Below are positions 24,391-36,690 of a stretch of 64,000 bases of DNA, piece after piece (the first letter of the stretch is position 1; every line of letters begins with the position of its first letter). This stretch comes from Cycas panzhihuaensis (Eukaryota > Cycadophyta). A model generated the notes under the pieces. That model had not been told where the DNA came from and made no database searches. It saw only the letters and a list, made by a program, of their open reading frames with translations. Where the stretch lies: positions 123,821,741-123,885,740 of the forward strand of contig CM041465.1 in the NCBI GenBank assembly GCA_023213395.1. Reading direction: 5' to 3'. A program made the translations under genes and the position numbers.

Positions 24391-25604
24391 GCATTCATGA
24401 TTATGGGAAGCTGCCTAGAAAAGCAAAATTTTTTTCCTGTATGATTGAGTACTCTCTCTACCTAGGTAGAGATTGAGGAAAGACCTTCACTTAGTACTCT
24501 CTCTAAGGAGATTGTGGAATGATAGCATGACAAATTAGAGGTTGTGAAGTGAAGGGGAATTTCTTCCTTTAGGTAACATAAGCAATTTATTTCTTTTGCT
24601 TTCAATTTAGTTTTTAGTTTTCTTTTTCTATATTCAGTTACATTCCGATGGTAGATAATACTTCTGGGCAGCTACCCTTTATTTCCCCTCCTACCTCTCC
24701 TTCCCAGGTAGATAACACCACTGGGTAGCTACCTAAGTAGTTAGGTAGAGACCTTGTGCTGGGGGTCTTTAAATATCACAGGGATCTGTCATTCTGGTTA
24801 AGTGCATCGTGGCTTTTCTGCCCTTTGCATGAATGATTGGAGATAACACTCCTAAACCAAGCCCTGGACAGAACCTAGCTATGGAAGTATGCCTCCACGT
24901 ACCTTCGAGTATATAGGAGGACCCCCTTTAGGATCCCAAACCCTCCCTAGTATAGGTAAACTATCAGCCACTAAAGTCTTCTAGTGCAGTGGTTAGTGGT
25001 TAGTGCCACAGAGTTACCTGTCCCAAACTTCTACATCAGAAGTTTATTAGCAGGCCTATAAGACTAAGCACACCTCATCTTTTAGTGGGTAGGACACATT
25101 TGATCATTCCCACCCTACTTCCCCTACCCCAGTCTTAATTAAGATCACAAGCCACTTATTGCCTGAATTTAAAACTTGCGAGAACAGTCAAACTTCCACT
25201 TAGCCATTACTCACGGTGCAAAAAAATAAAAAAAATTACCCTTACAACTCATATACCTCAATTTGATTAGCATATCGTAAGGGTCATTTTACACTAGATT
25301 AGTTTATGCTCCCGATTTTCACTCTTTTTTCCACCCAGGCCATTGGTGGGCCCCACCACTTCAAATTCACCTTAAAACTCATACACCCCATTTTGATTAG
25401 TTTTTTATGCTCATTCTAGTGGGCCAAATATCTTGCTTATGTAATTTGGGGTATAAACACCCCACATCCCCTTATTCATCCCTTCTTCCCCCTATAACAA
25501 CTCCTTATTCTTATATCCCATTCTTTCTTACTCTATCCCACTTCGTTTATTTCCCTTCTCTCTACTTGTTACCACTTCTTTAATCCCTTTCTTCAACCCC
25601 AATA
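24391..25604 (+). other. GYP-C leader with block shared with GYP-B
   Basis: 1.2 kb, non-coding. The block at about 24755-25075 is a better preserved version of GYP-B 22190-22510. It includes AGTGCAGTGGTTAGTG at about 24983, which resembles a pol III A box but has no clear B box behind it. Two ACTCATA(T/C)ACC(T/C)CA-TTTGATTAG repeats follow at about 25248 and 25378. Confidence 0.6.
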
Positions 25605-26660
25605 ATGATAACTCAAACAGAGAAACTTTCTAAGTTAGCCAACGACTTGTTTAACTTCAAAATAGAGGTCAACAATAGACTCAACGGCATGCCTACCAAA
25701 TCTGACCCAGAAGTCGCTAAGCGAGAGATTCTTAGTCAGCTTTAGCAGTTGTTGCTACCTCAACTCCAAAGAATAGGAGCTTCTAACTCAACAGGCAACC
25801 AACCTCCCCCTTCTCAAGGAAGCAATGCACCTATAGGAGGTTCACCACTAAGACAACCCTTTTTTTACCATAAAATCAACATTCCTACCTTTGGTCCAGA
25901 TGTGAATAGAGAGTGCACTCGAAGCTGGATTAACAAGTTAGAATCCTACTTCACTCTTCACCTGATGTTAGAAGAGGACCAACTCTTATACGCTTCTATT
26001 CACTAAGATGGTCGAGCTCACCATTGGTTTAACTGGTGGAAGCAAGAATATCCCTCTCACCAAACATGGTCCCACTTCACTAGTTGTTTCTTTAAATAAT
26101 ATGAAGATACATGGAGTCAATCTTTCTTCACACAACTCACTTGGCTTAAGTAGACTTCAAATGTGGAAGCTTACATGGATGAATTTCAAGCTTTATATAA
26201 TCATGTACCATAAAGCCAAAACTTGGACAAATAAACTGTGATTGATATTTATATGGTGAGACTCCAAGACTGTATTTAGAAGAGATTAAAGACAATGGCA
26301 ATCTACTCCTTTAAGGAAGCTTTCAAGTGGGCCTGTGCAGTAGAAGTTGAGTTTGCAGCAGATAGACCCTCAACTTTTCGTCGGGATAACTCTTGGTCCT
26401 CACACACTCGACAATCAAACTTCTAGCAACCTCAACCTCTATTTGATGATACCTCTCGTCCTCAAGCTGACTTCACACATCCTTGGCCACGATAGGATGA
26501 TTCCACCTGCCCATCTACTAATCACTAGAATGATAACACATCTACCAAAAGAGTCCAAATTTCTTAAGCCAAAGCACAACGCTGACTAGAGGCTGGCCTT
26601 TGTATGTAGTGTACAAAAAAGTAGACTTCCGGGCATGGTCATTTTTGCAAAGCGTGACGT
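25605..26660 (+). pseudogene. GYP-C gag with zinc knuckle
   Basis: Start chosen at ATG 25605 because the frame then reads MITQTEKLSKLANDLFNF and connects through single stops to the gag domain. The domain carries FFYHKINIPTFGP, WINKLESYFTLH, HHWFNWWKQEYP, and VEAYMDEFQALYNHV. The zinc knuckle at about 26596-26660 reads GLCM-stop-C, then SGHGHFC. Most stops are TAG/TAA at expected Gln or Trp. It continues into protease with no stop-start signal. Confidence 0.88.
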
Positions 26661-27240
26661 ATGGTTTTCTCCATCGACCCATCCCTCTCCCCTAATGATC
26701 CCTCTAACTCTGACTCTAACCATGAGGCTGATGATGAAACCCATGATGAACCTACACTAGACCCCCACCCCGAAGTATCCATATCTGTTGTCATCACCTC
26801 CTCCTACCATGAACCCCTAAGAGTTAGAGGCATCCTCCGTAAGACTCCAATATCTATCTTGATCGACAGTGGCACGCCACTTAACTTCATTGATATTTCG
26901 ATAGCCAGATAACTCAAACTATATATTATCCCAAAAACTAGCTTCACATGTTCTCTACCAGGGTACTAGAAACTCCATTGTGCAGGTGTTATTAAAAACC
27001 TCTAAGTCCAAATTAACTCATATCTTTTGGTGTCAGATTTCTATGCCTTGTCAATAGGAGGATCCGATGCTATCTTGGAGATTCAATGGTTACAAACACT
27101 AGGGACCTATAGCACTAACAACTCGCCTATAAATCCATTCATTACCTTTAAAGACCACATGGGTTAAAATCATAAAATTTATGAAATACAATCCCCTCCT
27201 AACCAAGTGGTCTCTCCTGGACGTATGAAACACCATCTTC
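26661..27240 (+). pseudogene. GYP-C aspartic protease
   Basis: An open stretch of 83 codons carries an acidic Ser/Asp linker and then RKTPISILIDSGTPLNFID, an intact retropepsin active site. After a TAA at 26910 the same frame continues with the flap and GGSDAILEIQWLQTLGTY (family: D-x-x-L-G-x-x-W-L). The catalytic triad is intact, but the surrounding polyprotein is broken. Confidence 0.9.
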
Positions 27241-27399
27241 AATCTCACCTAGGGTATATAGTCCATCTCAATAATATTCAAATCACACCACAAATTCATC
27301 CATGCATCCAGGATGTCATTACCTAATATAAATAAGTCTTTGCCCCTTTGCTTGCCACTGCCCCTCCCAACTGTGGTTTCTATCATCCAATTGATCTCC

Positions 27400-28290
27400 A
27401 ATCTTACCATGACCCTATTAGCCTTTGACCTTACCATAACTTATACTTCTAAAAGAATGAAATTGAGAAACTCATAAATGAGCTCCTTAACATGGGCATA
27501 ATCCAACCAAGTAAAAGCCCTTATGCAGCCCCAATTATCTTAGTTAGGAAGAAGGATGGCTTCTTTCACCTTTGCGTTGACTATAGGGAATTAAATAATA
27601 TTACCATTAAAAATAAGTTTCCCTTCCCTTGCATAGAAGACATGCTAGATGAAATCCATGGTGTAACCATTTTTTCTAAGTTAGACCTCTAATCTGGGTA
27701 CTACCAAATCCAAATTACCCCACAAGATTGCCACAAGATGATATTTCACATATATCATGGCCATTTTGAGTTTCGTGCAATGCCCTGACAACCTTCCAAG
27801 ATCTCATGAATAAAATCTTTGGCCCCTACCTTCAAAAGTTTGTCATAGTTTTCTTCGATGACATTCTTATTTATAGTGCCTGCCTCAATCACCATATCCA
27901 ACACCTAGAAATTGTTCTCTAAATATTACAAAACTACCAACTATATACAAAACTATCTAAGTGTAAGTTTGGACAATCAGAACTCAATTATTTGGGTCAC
28001 ATCATATCATCAGAAGGGGTATGTGTAGACCCTGATAAAATATTAGTCATCACAACGTAGCCAACACCTACCACTCTTACCCAACTATGAGTATTCCTTG
28101 GGATCACTAGTTTTTATCGACGTTTTATACATAATTATGCTGCTCTTGCCACCCCATTAACTAACCTCCTTCACAAAGAGACTTTCCAATGGTCTCAAGA
28201 AGCGAATGCTACCTTTTCTCACCTCAAGGTTGTAATGACCTCCACTCCAGTCCTCATTACTCCTGATTTCAACCAACCCTTATAACTTGA
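27400..28290 (+). pseudogene. GYP-C reverse transcriptase
   Basis: Reads IIQPSKSPYAAPIILVRKKD, CVDYRELNNITIKNKFPFP and SKLDL-stop-SGYYQI, then [10 protein letters not shown] with the catalytic pair at 27857-27862, then YLGHIISSEGV and FLGITSFYRRFI. All core gypsy RT blocks are recognisable and both catalytic Asp codons survive. A frameshift lies near 27780 and several Gln-to-stop changes are seen. Confidence 0.92.
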
Positions 28291-28850
28291 ATGTGATGCT
28301 TTAAGGTTTGGTTTAGGTGTAGTCCTAATGTAAGACTCTCATCCCATTTTATTCGAAAGCTAAAAATTAAAAGATCACGAGCTTTATCTCTCTACATATC
28401 AGAAAGAGATGAAGGATTTACTTACACTATTGATAAATGAAGGCAATATATCTTAGGCTCTAAGTTTACTATTCTCACAGATCATCGTAGCCTCTATAAT
28501 TTATTAACTCAGCCAGTCTTGTCTGAAGAACAAGCTAAGTGGGTCCATCAATTACAAGTCTTTGACTTCTCAATAGCATATAAAAAAGGCAAAGATAATA
28601 CAGTGGCAGATGCCCTTTAACGTCTTCACCCTGATGATAATGTTCCTAAACCAAGCCTCCATGCCATCAACAATCCCCAACCACTTTGGCTTGATGAACT
28701 ATGCGTTTAAAACCAAGCCTAGCCAGACTATCCTAATTAGAGAAAAAACGTTTTCACCCATAAAGGTTGGTCAACTTTTAACAATCAACTCCTCTACCAT
28801 AATCATATCTTTGTCCATCCCTCCTCCTCATTCATCCCTAAAATCCTAAC
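28291..28850 (+). pseudogene. GYP-C RNase H
   Basis: Begins ECDALRFGLGVVLM with the first acidic residue, then HELYLSTYQKEMKDLL with the Glu of the second motif, then a broken TDH segment and KGKDNTVADAL near 28600. It follows RT without a gap, as in gypsy polyproteins. Confidence 0.82.
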
Positions 28851-29640
28851 AGAATACCACTCATCCCTGCTCAATGGTCACTCTGGCTTTGATAAGACTT
28901 ATTGATGAATTCATATAGATTTCTTTTGGTCCCATATGAAGACCACCATATTCACCTTTGTATTAGAATGTGACACCTGTCAGCGAAATAAAGTAGAGAC
29001 CAAACCTCTCCTTGGCCTTCTCCAACCATTAAATATTTCTTAAGGCAAGTGGTAAGATATTGCCATGGACTTCATCACGGGCCTACCTCCATCTACTGAG
29101 TTTGACTCCATTTGGGTAGTCATTGATCGATTAACAAAGTACTCACACTTTCTCTTGGTGCACACCTCATATTCATCCTCTTGTCTTGTTGACTTATATA
29201 TCTAATTCATATTTTGCCTCCATGGCTTCTCATCATCTATCGTTTGTGACCGAGACCTTAAGTTTACTAGCTCCTTTTGGTAAGAACTCTTTAAGGCTAT
29301 TGGAACCTCATTTAACATGAGTTCTGCCTACCACCCACAAACAAATGGCTAATTTAAGGTTTTAAACAAAACTTTAGAAACTTATCTACATCGCTTTGCT
29401 TCAAAACACCAAGCTAAGTTGACCTCATGGCTTGCTTTGGTCGAGTATTGGTATAACTCTTCCCATCATTTTGCCATTGGTATGTCCCCCTTCTTGGCTC
29501 TTTATGGCTACCACCCACCTTCCCACCATACCCTAGCCATAAACTTTCAAATAGCTTCTGTGCAACAAAAGCTTCAAGCAATGGATAAAAGCTTGCAAGC
29601 TCTTCGATAGAATTTAGCCACTGCCTGAAATCGAATGAAA
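28851..29640 (+). pseudogene. GYP-C integrase core
   Basis: Zinc finger: HSGFDKTY ... CDTCQRNK (28878-28995). Core: [20 protein letters not shown] (first Asp), IVCDRDLKFTSSFW (second Asp), and AYHPQTNG-stop-FKVLNKTLE near 29330-29375, where the family Q-T-E reads stop-F-K, so the catalytic Glu is lost. LVEYWYNSSHHFAIGMSPF follows. DNA strand transfer is therefore impossible. Confidence 0.9.
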
Positions 29641-30104
29641 TAACTTGCAGACTGCCACTGATCCGATTGATCCTTTGATATTGGATTTCTAGTATACCTT
29701 TACCTCCAACCTTATAAACAATAATCCCTTAAGTCACATCAAGGCCATAAACTAAGCCCTCGCTACTATGGCCCTTATAAGATTCTGCACAAAATTGGTG
29801 AAGTTGCTTATGCCCTTGAACTCCCCCCAAATACTAATATCCATAATATTTTCCATGTGTCCTGCCTAAAAAAATACCTTAGAGCTAAAGTTACATCCCA
29901 CATAACCTTACCCATTCTCTCTGAAGAGCAAACTCTTATAATTCCTCCTGATAAAATCCTTACTAGTCACTAGCGCTACCTTTAGAATCACACTATTTCT
30001 AAACACTTGGTATAGTGGGTTGGCTGTGATGCAGATGAAGCTACTTAGGAATCTGACGAGCTCATCCAGTAACATCCTCATCTCTAATGCTGCGAGGACT
30101 CAGC
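29641..30104 (+). pseudogene. GYP-C chromodomain-like C-terminal tail
   Basis: [34 protein letters not shown], and near the end a segment with V-stop-WVGCDADEAT-stop-ESDELIQ, which fits the chromodomain motif (W...P-E-E-A-T-W-E) of chromoviruses. That tail targets integration to modified histones in known relatives. Purine tract TTAGAGGGGGG follows at about 30108. Confidence 0.8.
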
Positions 30105-30122
30105 ATCTTAGAGGGGGGGACC

Positions 30123-30464
30123 TATAATATAACCCCACCTTTCCTTAGCATTAGCAAGCGGGAGCCACCAATAAGGATTAAGGTGTTTATTAAGATGTAT
30201 ATACAGACTACTAAGCCATCCAATAAGATGTAAGGCCGCTAGGGCCATCAATAGAATCATAAGGATGAAGACCCTTACTTATATATTTAAAGAGTTAAAT
30301 CACCTTTAATGTCATTAAGTATGGTAGCTTGAAAGAGAAAGTACTTCGGTACTCATTTTGGTGATTCACTTTCTGTGATCTGTTTGTGCTCTTGCATTAT
30401 TTTGGCTTTATTTTCTACTAATTTTCATACCTATAAGTCTAGATTTCTAAGAAGAAACAGTCCA
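30123..30464 (+). repeat. GYP-C 3' LTR
   Basis: 342 bp, partner of 24035-24375. Preceded by the purine tract and followed by the CCACC duplication. Confidence 0.93.
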
Positions 30465-30469
30465 CCACC

Positions 30470-31930
30470 CCCATCATAACTCATCAAAAGGGAGAAGTTG
30501 ATACAAAAGGGAGGGGTTGGGCTAATCACAAAGTGCTATCCAATCACAAGCTAGGAGTCCCCAATTAAATAAGATCCAACTTACAATAGTTACCTCTTAT
30601 CAGAATTTCAAGAAGTTCTACTCAACCATCCTTAGGTCTTTGAAGAAGACCCCAAGGGACTTTCACTATAACAAGGATAAGACCATACCATTGAGATTAT
30701 CATTGGGAGTAATCGACTTAGCATATGGCCATATAGGTATCCATACCAACAAAAGAATAAAATTTAAAAATTAGTATATGAACTTCTAGATGCAAAGGTC
30801 ATCTAAAGAGTAAAAGTGTCTTCTCCACTCCAATCATATTGGTGAAAAAAATGATGGCTCTTTATGGATGTGTGCTAATTATAGGGAGTTAAATAAAATC
30901 ACAACCAAAGACAAATTTCTTATACTAGCGATTGATGAATTATTGGATGAATTACATAATATTACTATATTCATATCTTTAGATCTTTGATTAGGTTATC
31001 ACCAAATTAGGGTCAAGATAGAAGATGTGCATAAAACTATAATTAAAACTAATGAAAGTCACTATGAGTTCTTGGTTATATCCTAGCCACATTACAAGGA
31101 TTTATGAATAAAGTCTTTTGTGCATACTTGCGAAAATTTATCCTAGTATTTTTTGATGACATCCTCATATATAGTTAGACAGTTAAAGAGCATCTTTAAC
31201 ATGTGGTCAAGGCCTTGAAATTATTAGAAGATAACTAACTATATATTAAAAAATATAAATGTAATTTTAGAAAGAAGGAATTGGAATACTTAGGGCACAT
31301 TATCTCTCAAGATGGAGTAAAGGTTGACCCAAAAAAGATTGTCATTTTATAAAACTAACCCCAGCCTAAAAACATCAAAGGTCTTTAGGGATTCCTGGGA
31401 TTAACAGGATATTACCAAAAGTTTGTTAAGGGGTACACTATGATAACAATACCTATGATATAATTATTAAAGAAAGACTCATTTCAATGGACGAAGATGG
31501 TATTAAATCCTTGTAACACTAAAAGAAGCTACAACCACTACACCCATATCAAAAACACCTAACTTCACAAAAAAAATTACTATTGAATGTGATATTTGAG
31601 GATATGGATTGGGAGTAGTACTTATACAAGTAGGACAACTTATAGCTTTTGAGAGTCAAAAGCAATAACTGAGGGACTTGGGTAAGTCTACCTATGAAAA
31701 GGAAATAATGGTCATCTTATATGCGATTAGGAAATGGTTCCAACACCTTCTTAGGACACACTTCAAGATAAAAACCAATTGTGATAGTCTAAAATACTTC
31801 CTAACACAAAGGGCATTCTCTAAGGAGCAATAGAAATAGGTATTTAAAATGCAAGAGTTTGACTTCAAAATTATTTATAAAAAGAGGAAGGAAAATATCA
31901 TAGTTGATGCTCTTTTAATAAAAGAAGAGG
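30470..31930 (+). pseudogene. GYP-B reverse transcriptase and RNase H
   Basis: Resumes GYP-B after GYP-C. Reads SEFQEVLLNHP, LVYELLDAKVI, then [32 protein letters not shown] near 31150 with both catalytic Asp, YLGHIISQDGVKVDPKKI, and FLGLTGYYQKFVKGY. The RNase H part reads YGLGVVL and KSTYEKEIM up to about 31920. Stops and single-base frameshifts throughout. Confidence 0.87.
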
Positions 31931-32856
31931 AACTTCCATTATACACTATCATATTTAGTAGTCCTTAGATTCAATAAGCTTGTGAAGAATGAGAGCAAGA
32001 CAAATGGACCTAATAAATGATCTAAGATCTCCAAGAAGACCAAGATAGTCATAAAGGGTTTTCATAGTCAACAAATGCCTTATGATATAAAAATATATTA
32101 TATTTAAGCTCACAATGCAAGCTTAAGGAAAGGATTCTCCATAATGCGCATAACTCACCTGTAGTTGGTCACTCAGAGTTCTAAAAAATATATTAAAGGA
32201 TTAAATAATTCTTCTATTAGAATGGGCTTAAATAGGATACAAATTATTGGGTCACATATTGTGAAATATTCCAAAGGTATAAAATTAAAACCACCAAGGT
32301 CCCCAGACTATTACAACTTTTATTTATGCCTAATCAAAGATGGAAAGAGTCATCCATGGATTTTATCATAGGGTTACCCAAATTAGATAGAAAAGATGCA
32401 ATCCTTATTATGGTAGATAAGTTGATAAAATATGCCTATTTTTGTGGTATCTAATCTACTTATGAGCTAAAACAAATTGCTCAAATATTCCTAAAGGAAA
32501 TACACTAACTCTATAGAATGCCCAAAAAGATTACTAGTGACAGAGATCCTAAATTCACTAGCCACTTTTAGATAGAAACTTTCCAAATGCTTGGTTCCAA
32601 GCTAACCATGAGCTTATCATACTACCTGCAAACATACAAACAAACATAGGTAGTCACTAAGCATTTATAGGGATATCTTCATTGTTATATCTCAGTAAAT
32701 AAAATTAATCATATTAATGGTTATCTCTGGTATAATATTAGTATAATATAACTTATCATATGCCCACAAAAATAACCCCATTTGAGGAATTATATGGGTA
32801 TCTACCACCAACCATTAAGAATTATTCCATAAAAACTTTCAGGGTGTAAGCATTAG
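31931..32856 (+). pseudogene. GYP-B integrase, N-terminal and core part
   Basis: Zinc-finger half LVGHSEF, then SSMDFIIGLPKLDRKDAILI with the first Asp (about 32352), ITSDRDPKFTSHF with the second, and QT-stop-VVTKHL near 32640, where the catalytic Glu codon is a stop. Ends at 32856 in the target site of COP-D; the tail continues at 40452. Confidence 0.87.
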
Positions 32857-33167
32857 TGAAAGAGGTTAATGTATTAAGGTCATTTGTGTAGATTAATTAT
32901 ATGACCTTAGGATATATTATTAGCATTAGTCTCTTAATGAAATGCACTTTATGTGCATTTAGATGTAATTTTAGGTTCATGTCATTAGGTGGAAAAATCC
33001 TAACCCTAATGCTCACCCTCAATAATAAAAGGTGAAATCTCAAGGAGAGAGTTATTATTCATTCTCACCTCCAAGTTTGCTCTCATATCTTGTTTTATCT
33101 CTTTTTCATTTTTCATTTCCATTGTGTGTATGTGAGTGATTTATTCCCTAGATCCATCATTCCTTCA
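32857..33167 (+). repeat. COP-D 5' LTR
   Basis: Begins TGAAAGAGGTTAATG and ends CATTCCTTCA. Direct repeat of 40136-40446, same length. Confidence 0.95.
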
Positions 33168-33169
33168 TA

Positions 33170-33180
33170 TGGTATCAGAG
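33170..33180 (+). other. COP-D primer binding site
   Basis: TGGTATCAGAG two bases after the LTR; initiator-Met-type. Confidence 0.93.
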
Positions 33181-35067
33181 TTAGAAGGGGATTTATTCAC
33201 TCCATTCCACTTGCATGGAGTCATGTTGCATCTCCTTCACCTTCAATGTGAAGTATTGAGAGTGCATTTATCATTTTTAATATTTTGAGAGCTTAAAATT
33301 ATAGTACTTTATATGTTGCTACTTTCTTTATATGTGTAGAATTTTAGAGTTCAAGAATATAGGTTTTTAAAGCCGTTTAGCTGCCAAAACAGTCCCAAAA
33401 GCATTAAAGGCCTAAAATTTTATGAAAAAATTGATCATCTCAGATTTTGATGAAATTTAGCATGCAAGGTCACCTTGACTAGTGGATCATTTTTGTCTTC
33501 TGGAAAAGCTTCATATTTAGCCTACAACAGTGAGGTTTAGATGAAATAAAAGGGTAAAATATATGGATAAGTGACTTAAGGCACTTTTCCCAATGAAATT
33601 ATTTAATTATAAGCTAAACATTTACAAGTTTTATTGAGGGATGTGGTAAATTTATGTATTAGGATCATTTTAAGACAAATCTTATCAAATTTCATTCATT
33701 GGTTAGTGAGATCTATGTAGTTTTCTCACCGGTATTAAATTTACCTACTCAACCCTACAAAGGATATTGCGAGGGCATTTCAAGCAATTTTTTGGTTAAT
33801 TTTAGAGATGGTGTAGAAGGAAAAGTTGATGTATGTGTCAAAATGTAACTTTTGACATATTGAAGTTTAGATTCTGAGATAGTGGATCTTGTAAGATTAT
33901 GCTTTTGTGCTTTTTTCAAGCAAAACTTTTTTATGCCTTTTCAAAAATATGACTTCATTACTCTATTAGAAATAACATTTGTAACACTTTTTTATTTTGT
34001 CATAAATTCAAATTTTATCATTTAGGCCTTCATACTTGTAATTTTTAGAAAAATTTATCCATTTATCATTATTTATAAATTTCGTAAAAAAATCACAAAA
34101 TATGGCAAAATAGCATGCATATAGATTTAGAAAAATTAGTATTTTAGTGGTAAGTTGATCATTTTTTAGCCCAGTATGGCTTTTGTATTAAAAATTCTAA
34201 AAACATATTTGGAAATATTATACTAAAGCAAGGGAAACATTAGATCAGAAGCAACATCCAGTTCCCTTACTAAATCTTGCATGCTTTTTCTATTTGCACA
34301 CATAGCATAAAGCATCACAAAAATAGTAACAACATCAAAGCAAGCACAAAAAATAAGCAAACACATTTGGTAACTATCCATTTCAATTTTTAATTATTCA
34401 GAAATAACTTACATTATTCTTAAAAGGAATCTCATCTATACGATCTATACCATCAGTTTTTAACTTGTGTGCACACTTATCTTGGTTGAAATAGACCATG
34501 GTTGGTTGAAGTCATGGCTCTAAGGGAGGTGTGAGTTTTATATTGGGTATGGTCTTAACTAGAATAGTGGTGGAGGGATAGGTTAGCTATACTTATGGCC
34601 TCCAATTAGGGATAATCTTAATAACCACTCGAGAAAACTGAAAACCTTAACGTAAAATTAAAATTAACCCGATCTAATATTCATCATAGCCATGGGATAC
34701 ACAGTATTATTTGACTCTTCAGAGGAGATATATAGCTACTCACTAATAAACTAGGTGAGGACTGGGAGTACCTAGGCTCCACTGTGACTTAGATTTCATC
34801 ACCAAGCATAGGTGTGAGTATTACAGGTGAATGCCCTAATCATATACTAGAAGCCTTAGGCATTAAAACCTCACTTGTATTTAGATATAAGTTAGAGGTT
34901 ATTGGCATGACACATCACCACTCTTTATCAGCTCTACATTAGGTCTCATTCTTGCATCATTTCTTATACTTATTTTTTATAGTTATTGAAAAATACTTAA
35001 TCATTGCTTGCTTCTCATCATAGTATTCACTTTTACATCCCTACTCCTCTAGGTGTATTATCCATAC
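33181..35067 (+). other. COP-D untranslated leader (1.9 kb)
   Basis: No open frame or motif seen; A/T-rich with stops in all frames. Comparable in length to the COP-1 leader. Confidence 0.6.
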
Positions 35068-36302
35068 ATGTCAGTGGCACATACTTCTATCATTTCTTCT
35101 ACTTCATTATCATCTACTATATCATCTCAATTCAAGCAGAATGTTAACTGCATATTAAAAGGTAAAGAAAATTAGGATTTGTAGTACACCAGAGTTAAAA
35201 ATGCTACAAAGTATGAAGACCTATGGAGAGCCGACTTGTAGCCTACACCCATTATACTAGCAACAACTATAATACCTACTTCTGGTGGATCTGCCCCAAT
35301 AGCTCCTATAGATGCTGCAACCAAACTACAATGGGAGATAGATGATGAAAATATTCGTGCAAGAATTCTGTTGATCACTAATCACTCCTTGTACAACTTG
35401 ATTAACGAAGAGTAACATGATACAGCCTAGAAGGTCCTTGAAGTTCTCAAGAAGAACTTTGATACCAAGTCAGATTTAGAATTTGTTTATCTTGTTCTAA
35501 AAATGAACAAATTAAAAATATAGAAGGGATGAGTTGATGAGACAATAAATCTCCTTTGACAAATAAAACAGTTAATTGATAAAGTTTTTAAGACCTAATG
35601 TATCACTTGGGTATTCTTGATCCAAGCATGTCAAAATGTCCCTGATTATAAAAACTTGCTTAGAAGTCTTCAATCTAGTGGAACATTGAAGATACTCAAC
35701 TTCGAAATACTTACTAAGAAGTTCATAGAATTTGATAAGACCTTTGATATAAACTTTGAAGCCTTTGACTCTCTTCCAGATGTAGCCTTTGACGTGGAAG
35801 AAGAAGTTTGCTACATAAAAAATCAAGGTCCCTCTCGTGGCAGAGGAAATAACCAAGCAAGAAGAAGAGGAAGAAATATAGGAAATCGTCAATAAGGTCA
35901 ATCAAACCCTTAGTCACATAACAGTCTCAAGGCCAAGGGCAGACCAAGACAGTCAGGCCAAACCAGTACATCTTCAAGGACTGGTAATAAAACTATTATG
36001 TGTGATGGGTATAACCATAAAGGACACTTGGCAAAAGATTACAAAATTTCCACTTATAAGTTGGCTAAGTTTCAACCAAAACATGGAGCTCACAATGTTG
36101 AAGAAACTTGTGAAGAATCCTTTAGTGGTGCAGGTTTTGTACAGGCACACTTTCAAAGAATTAAGGGATTTTCAGCATCAAATGCCATTGACCAACTAAA
36201 GAGATACTTTGAAGCTCGATGTGGATATATCACTTGTGAATTCCCTTCACTAATGCCAATCCCTATTAGAATTGTAAATAGTATGGCTTCAATCGAAAGA
36301 TA
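35068..36302 (+). pseudogene. COP-D gag with zinc knuckle
   Basis: ATG 35068 opens MSVAHTSIISS, then KYEDLWRADL, a Pro/Ala-rich linker, KLQWEIDDENIRARILLITN (copia gag UBN2-type region), and after a frameshift LIQACQNVPDYKNLLRSL and an Arg/Gly-rich basic stretch. The knuckle at 36000-36045 reads MCDGYNHKGHLAKDYK: the second and third Cys are Tyr (two G-to-A changes). Inactive. Confidence 0.85.
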
Positions 36303-36690
36303 GTGGATCATGGACATAGGAGCAACTCAACATATGATGTGTAATCGCAATCTATATCAAACATTTGACTCAAATGTTCAAGAAGTTGCTCACATGGATG
36401 ATAAATCATAACAACTTGTTAAAGGAATTGGTAACATTTGCCTAAAACTCCTAGTCGTAGAAGATTTTACATTGCTTGATGTCCTATACATACCTAATCT
36501 CAAACAAAACCTACTCTCCTTATCCGCACTTGTCTGTTGTGGATTTAATTTGAGTGTAACTGCAAATGACCAGACTCTCCAGGTCATTCACCCTCTAACT
36601 GATCAAGTGGTCTTGACTAGATATCTCTCTGGCAAACTCTTTTTACTGAATGGCTCTCCATCTTCTAAATCCCATTATGCCTAAAGCCCT
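36303..36690 (+). pseudogene. COP-D aspartic protease
   Basis: WIMDIGATQHMM at 36303 (family W-x-x-D-S-G-A-x-x-H-M): catalytic Asp kept, Ser changed to Ile. Followed by VLYIPNLKQNLLSLSAL, the conserved C-terminal part of copia protease. One TAA after DDKS. Confidence 0.88.

Larger units (their letters stand above)
24035..30464 (+). mobile_element. GYP-C: full-length Ty3/gypsy with chromodomain-like tail
   Basis: 6430 bp. Has LTRs 24035-24375 and 30123-30464, primer site, gag, protease (intact D-S-G-T), RT, RNase H, integrase, tail and purine tract. Flanking duplications CCACT (24030-24034) and CCACC (30465-30469) differ by one base. Inserted into the protease region of GYP-B. LTRs differ by about one base in ten in the stretch I compared, so the insertion is old. 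Not autonomous: dozens of stops. Confidence 0.93.

Noticed and set aside
24983-24998. A-box-like AGTGCAGTGGTTAGTG as a tRNA gene or SINE
   Set aside because: No convincing B box, no cloverleaf, and no A-rich tail or target duplication seen; kept only as a finding about the shared leader block.
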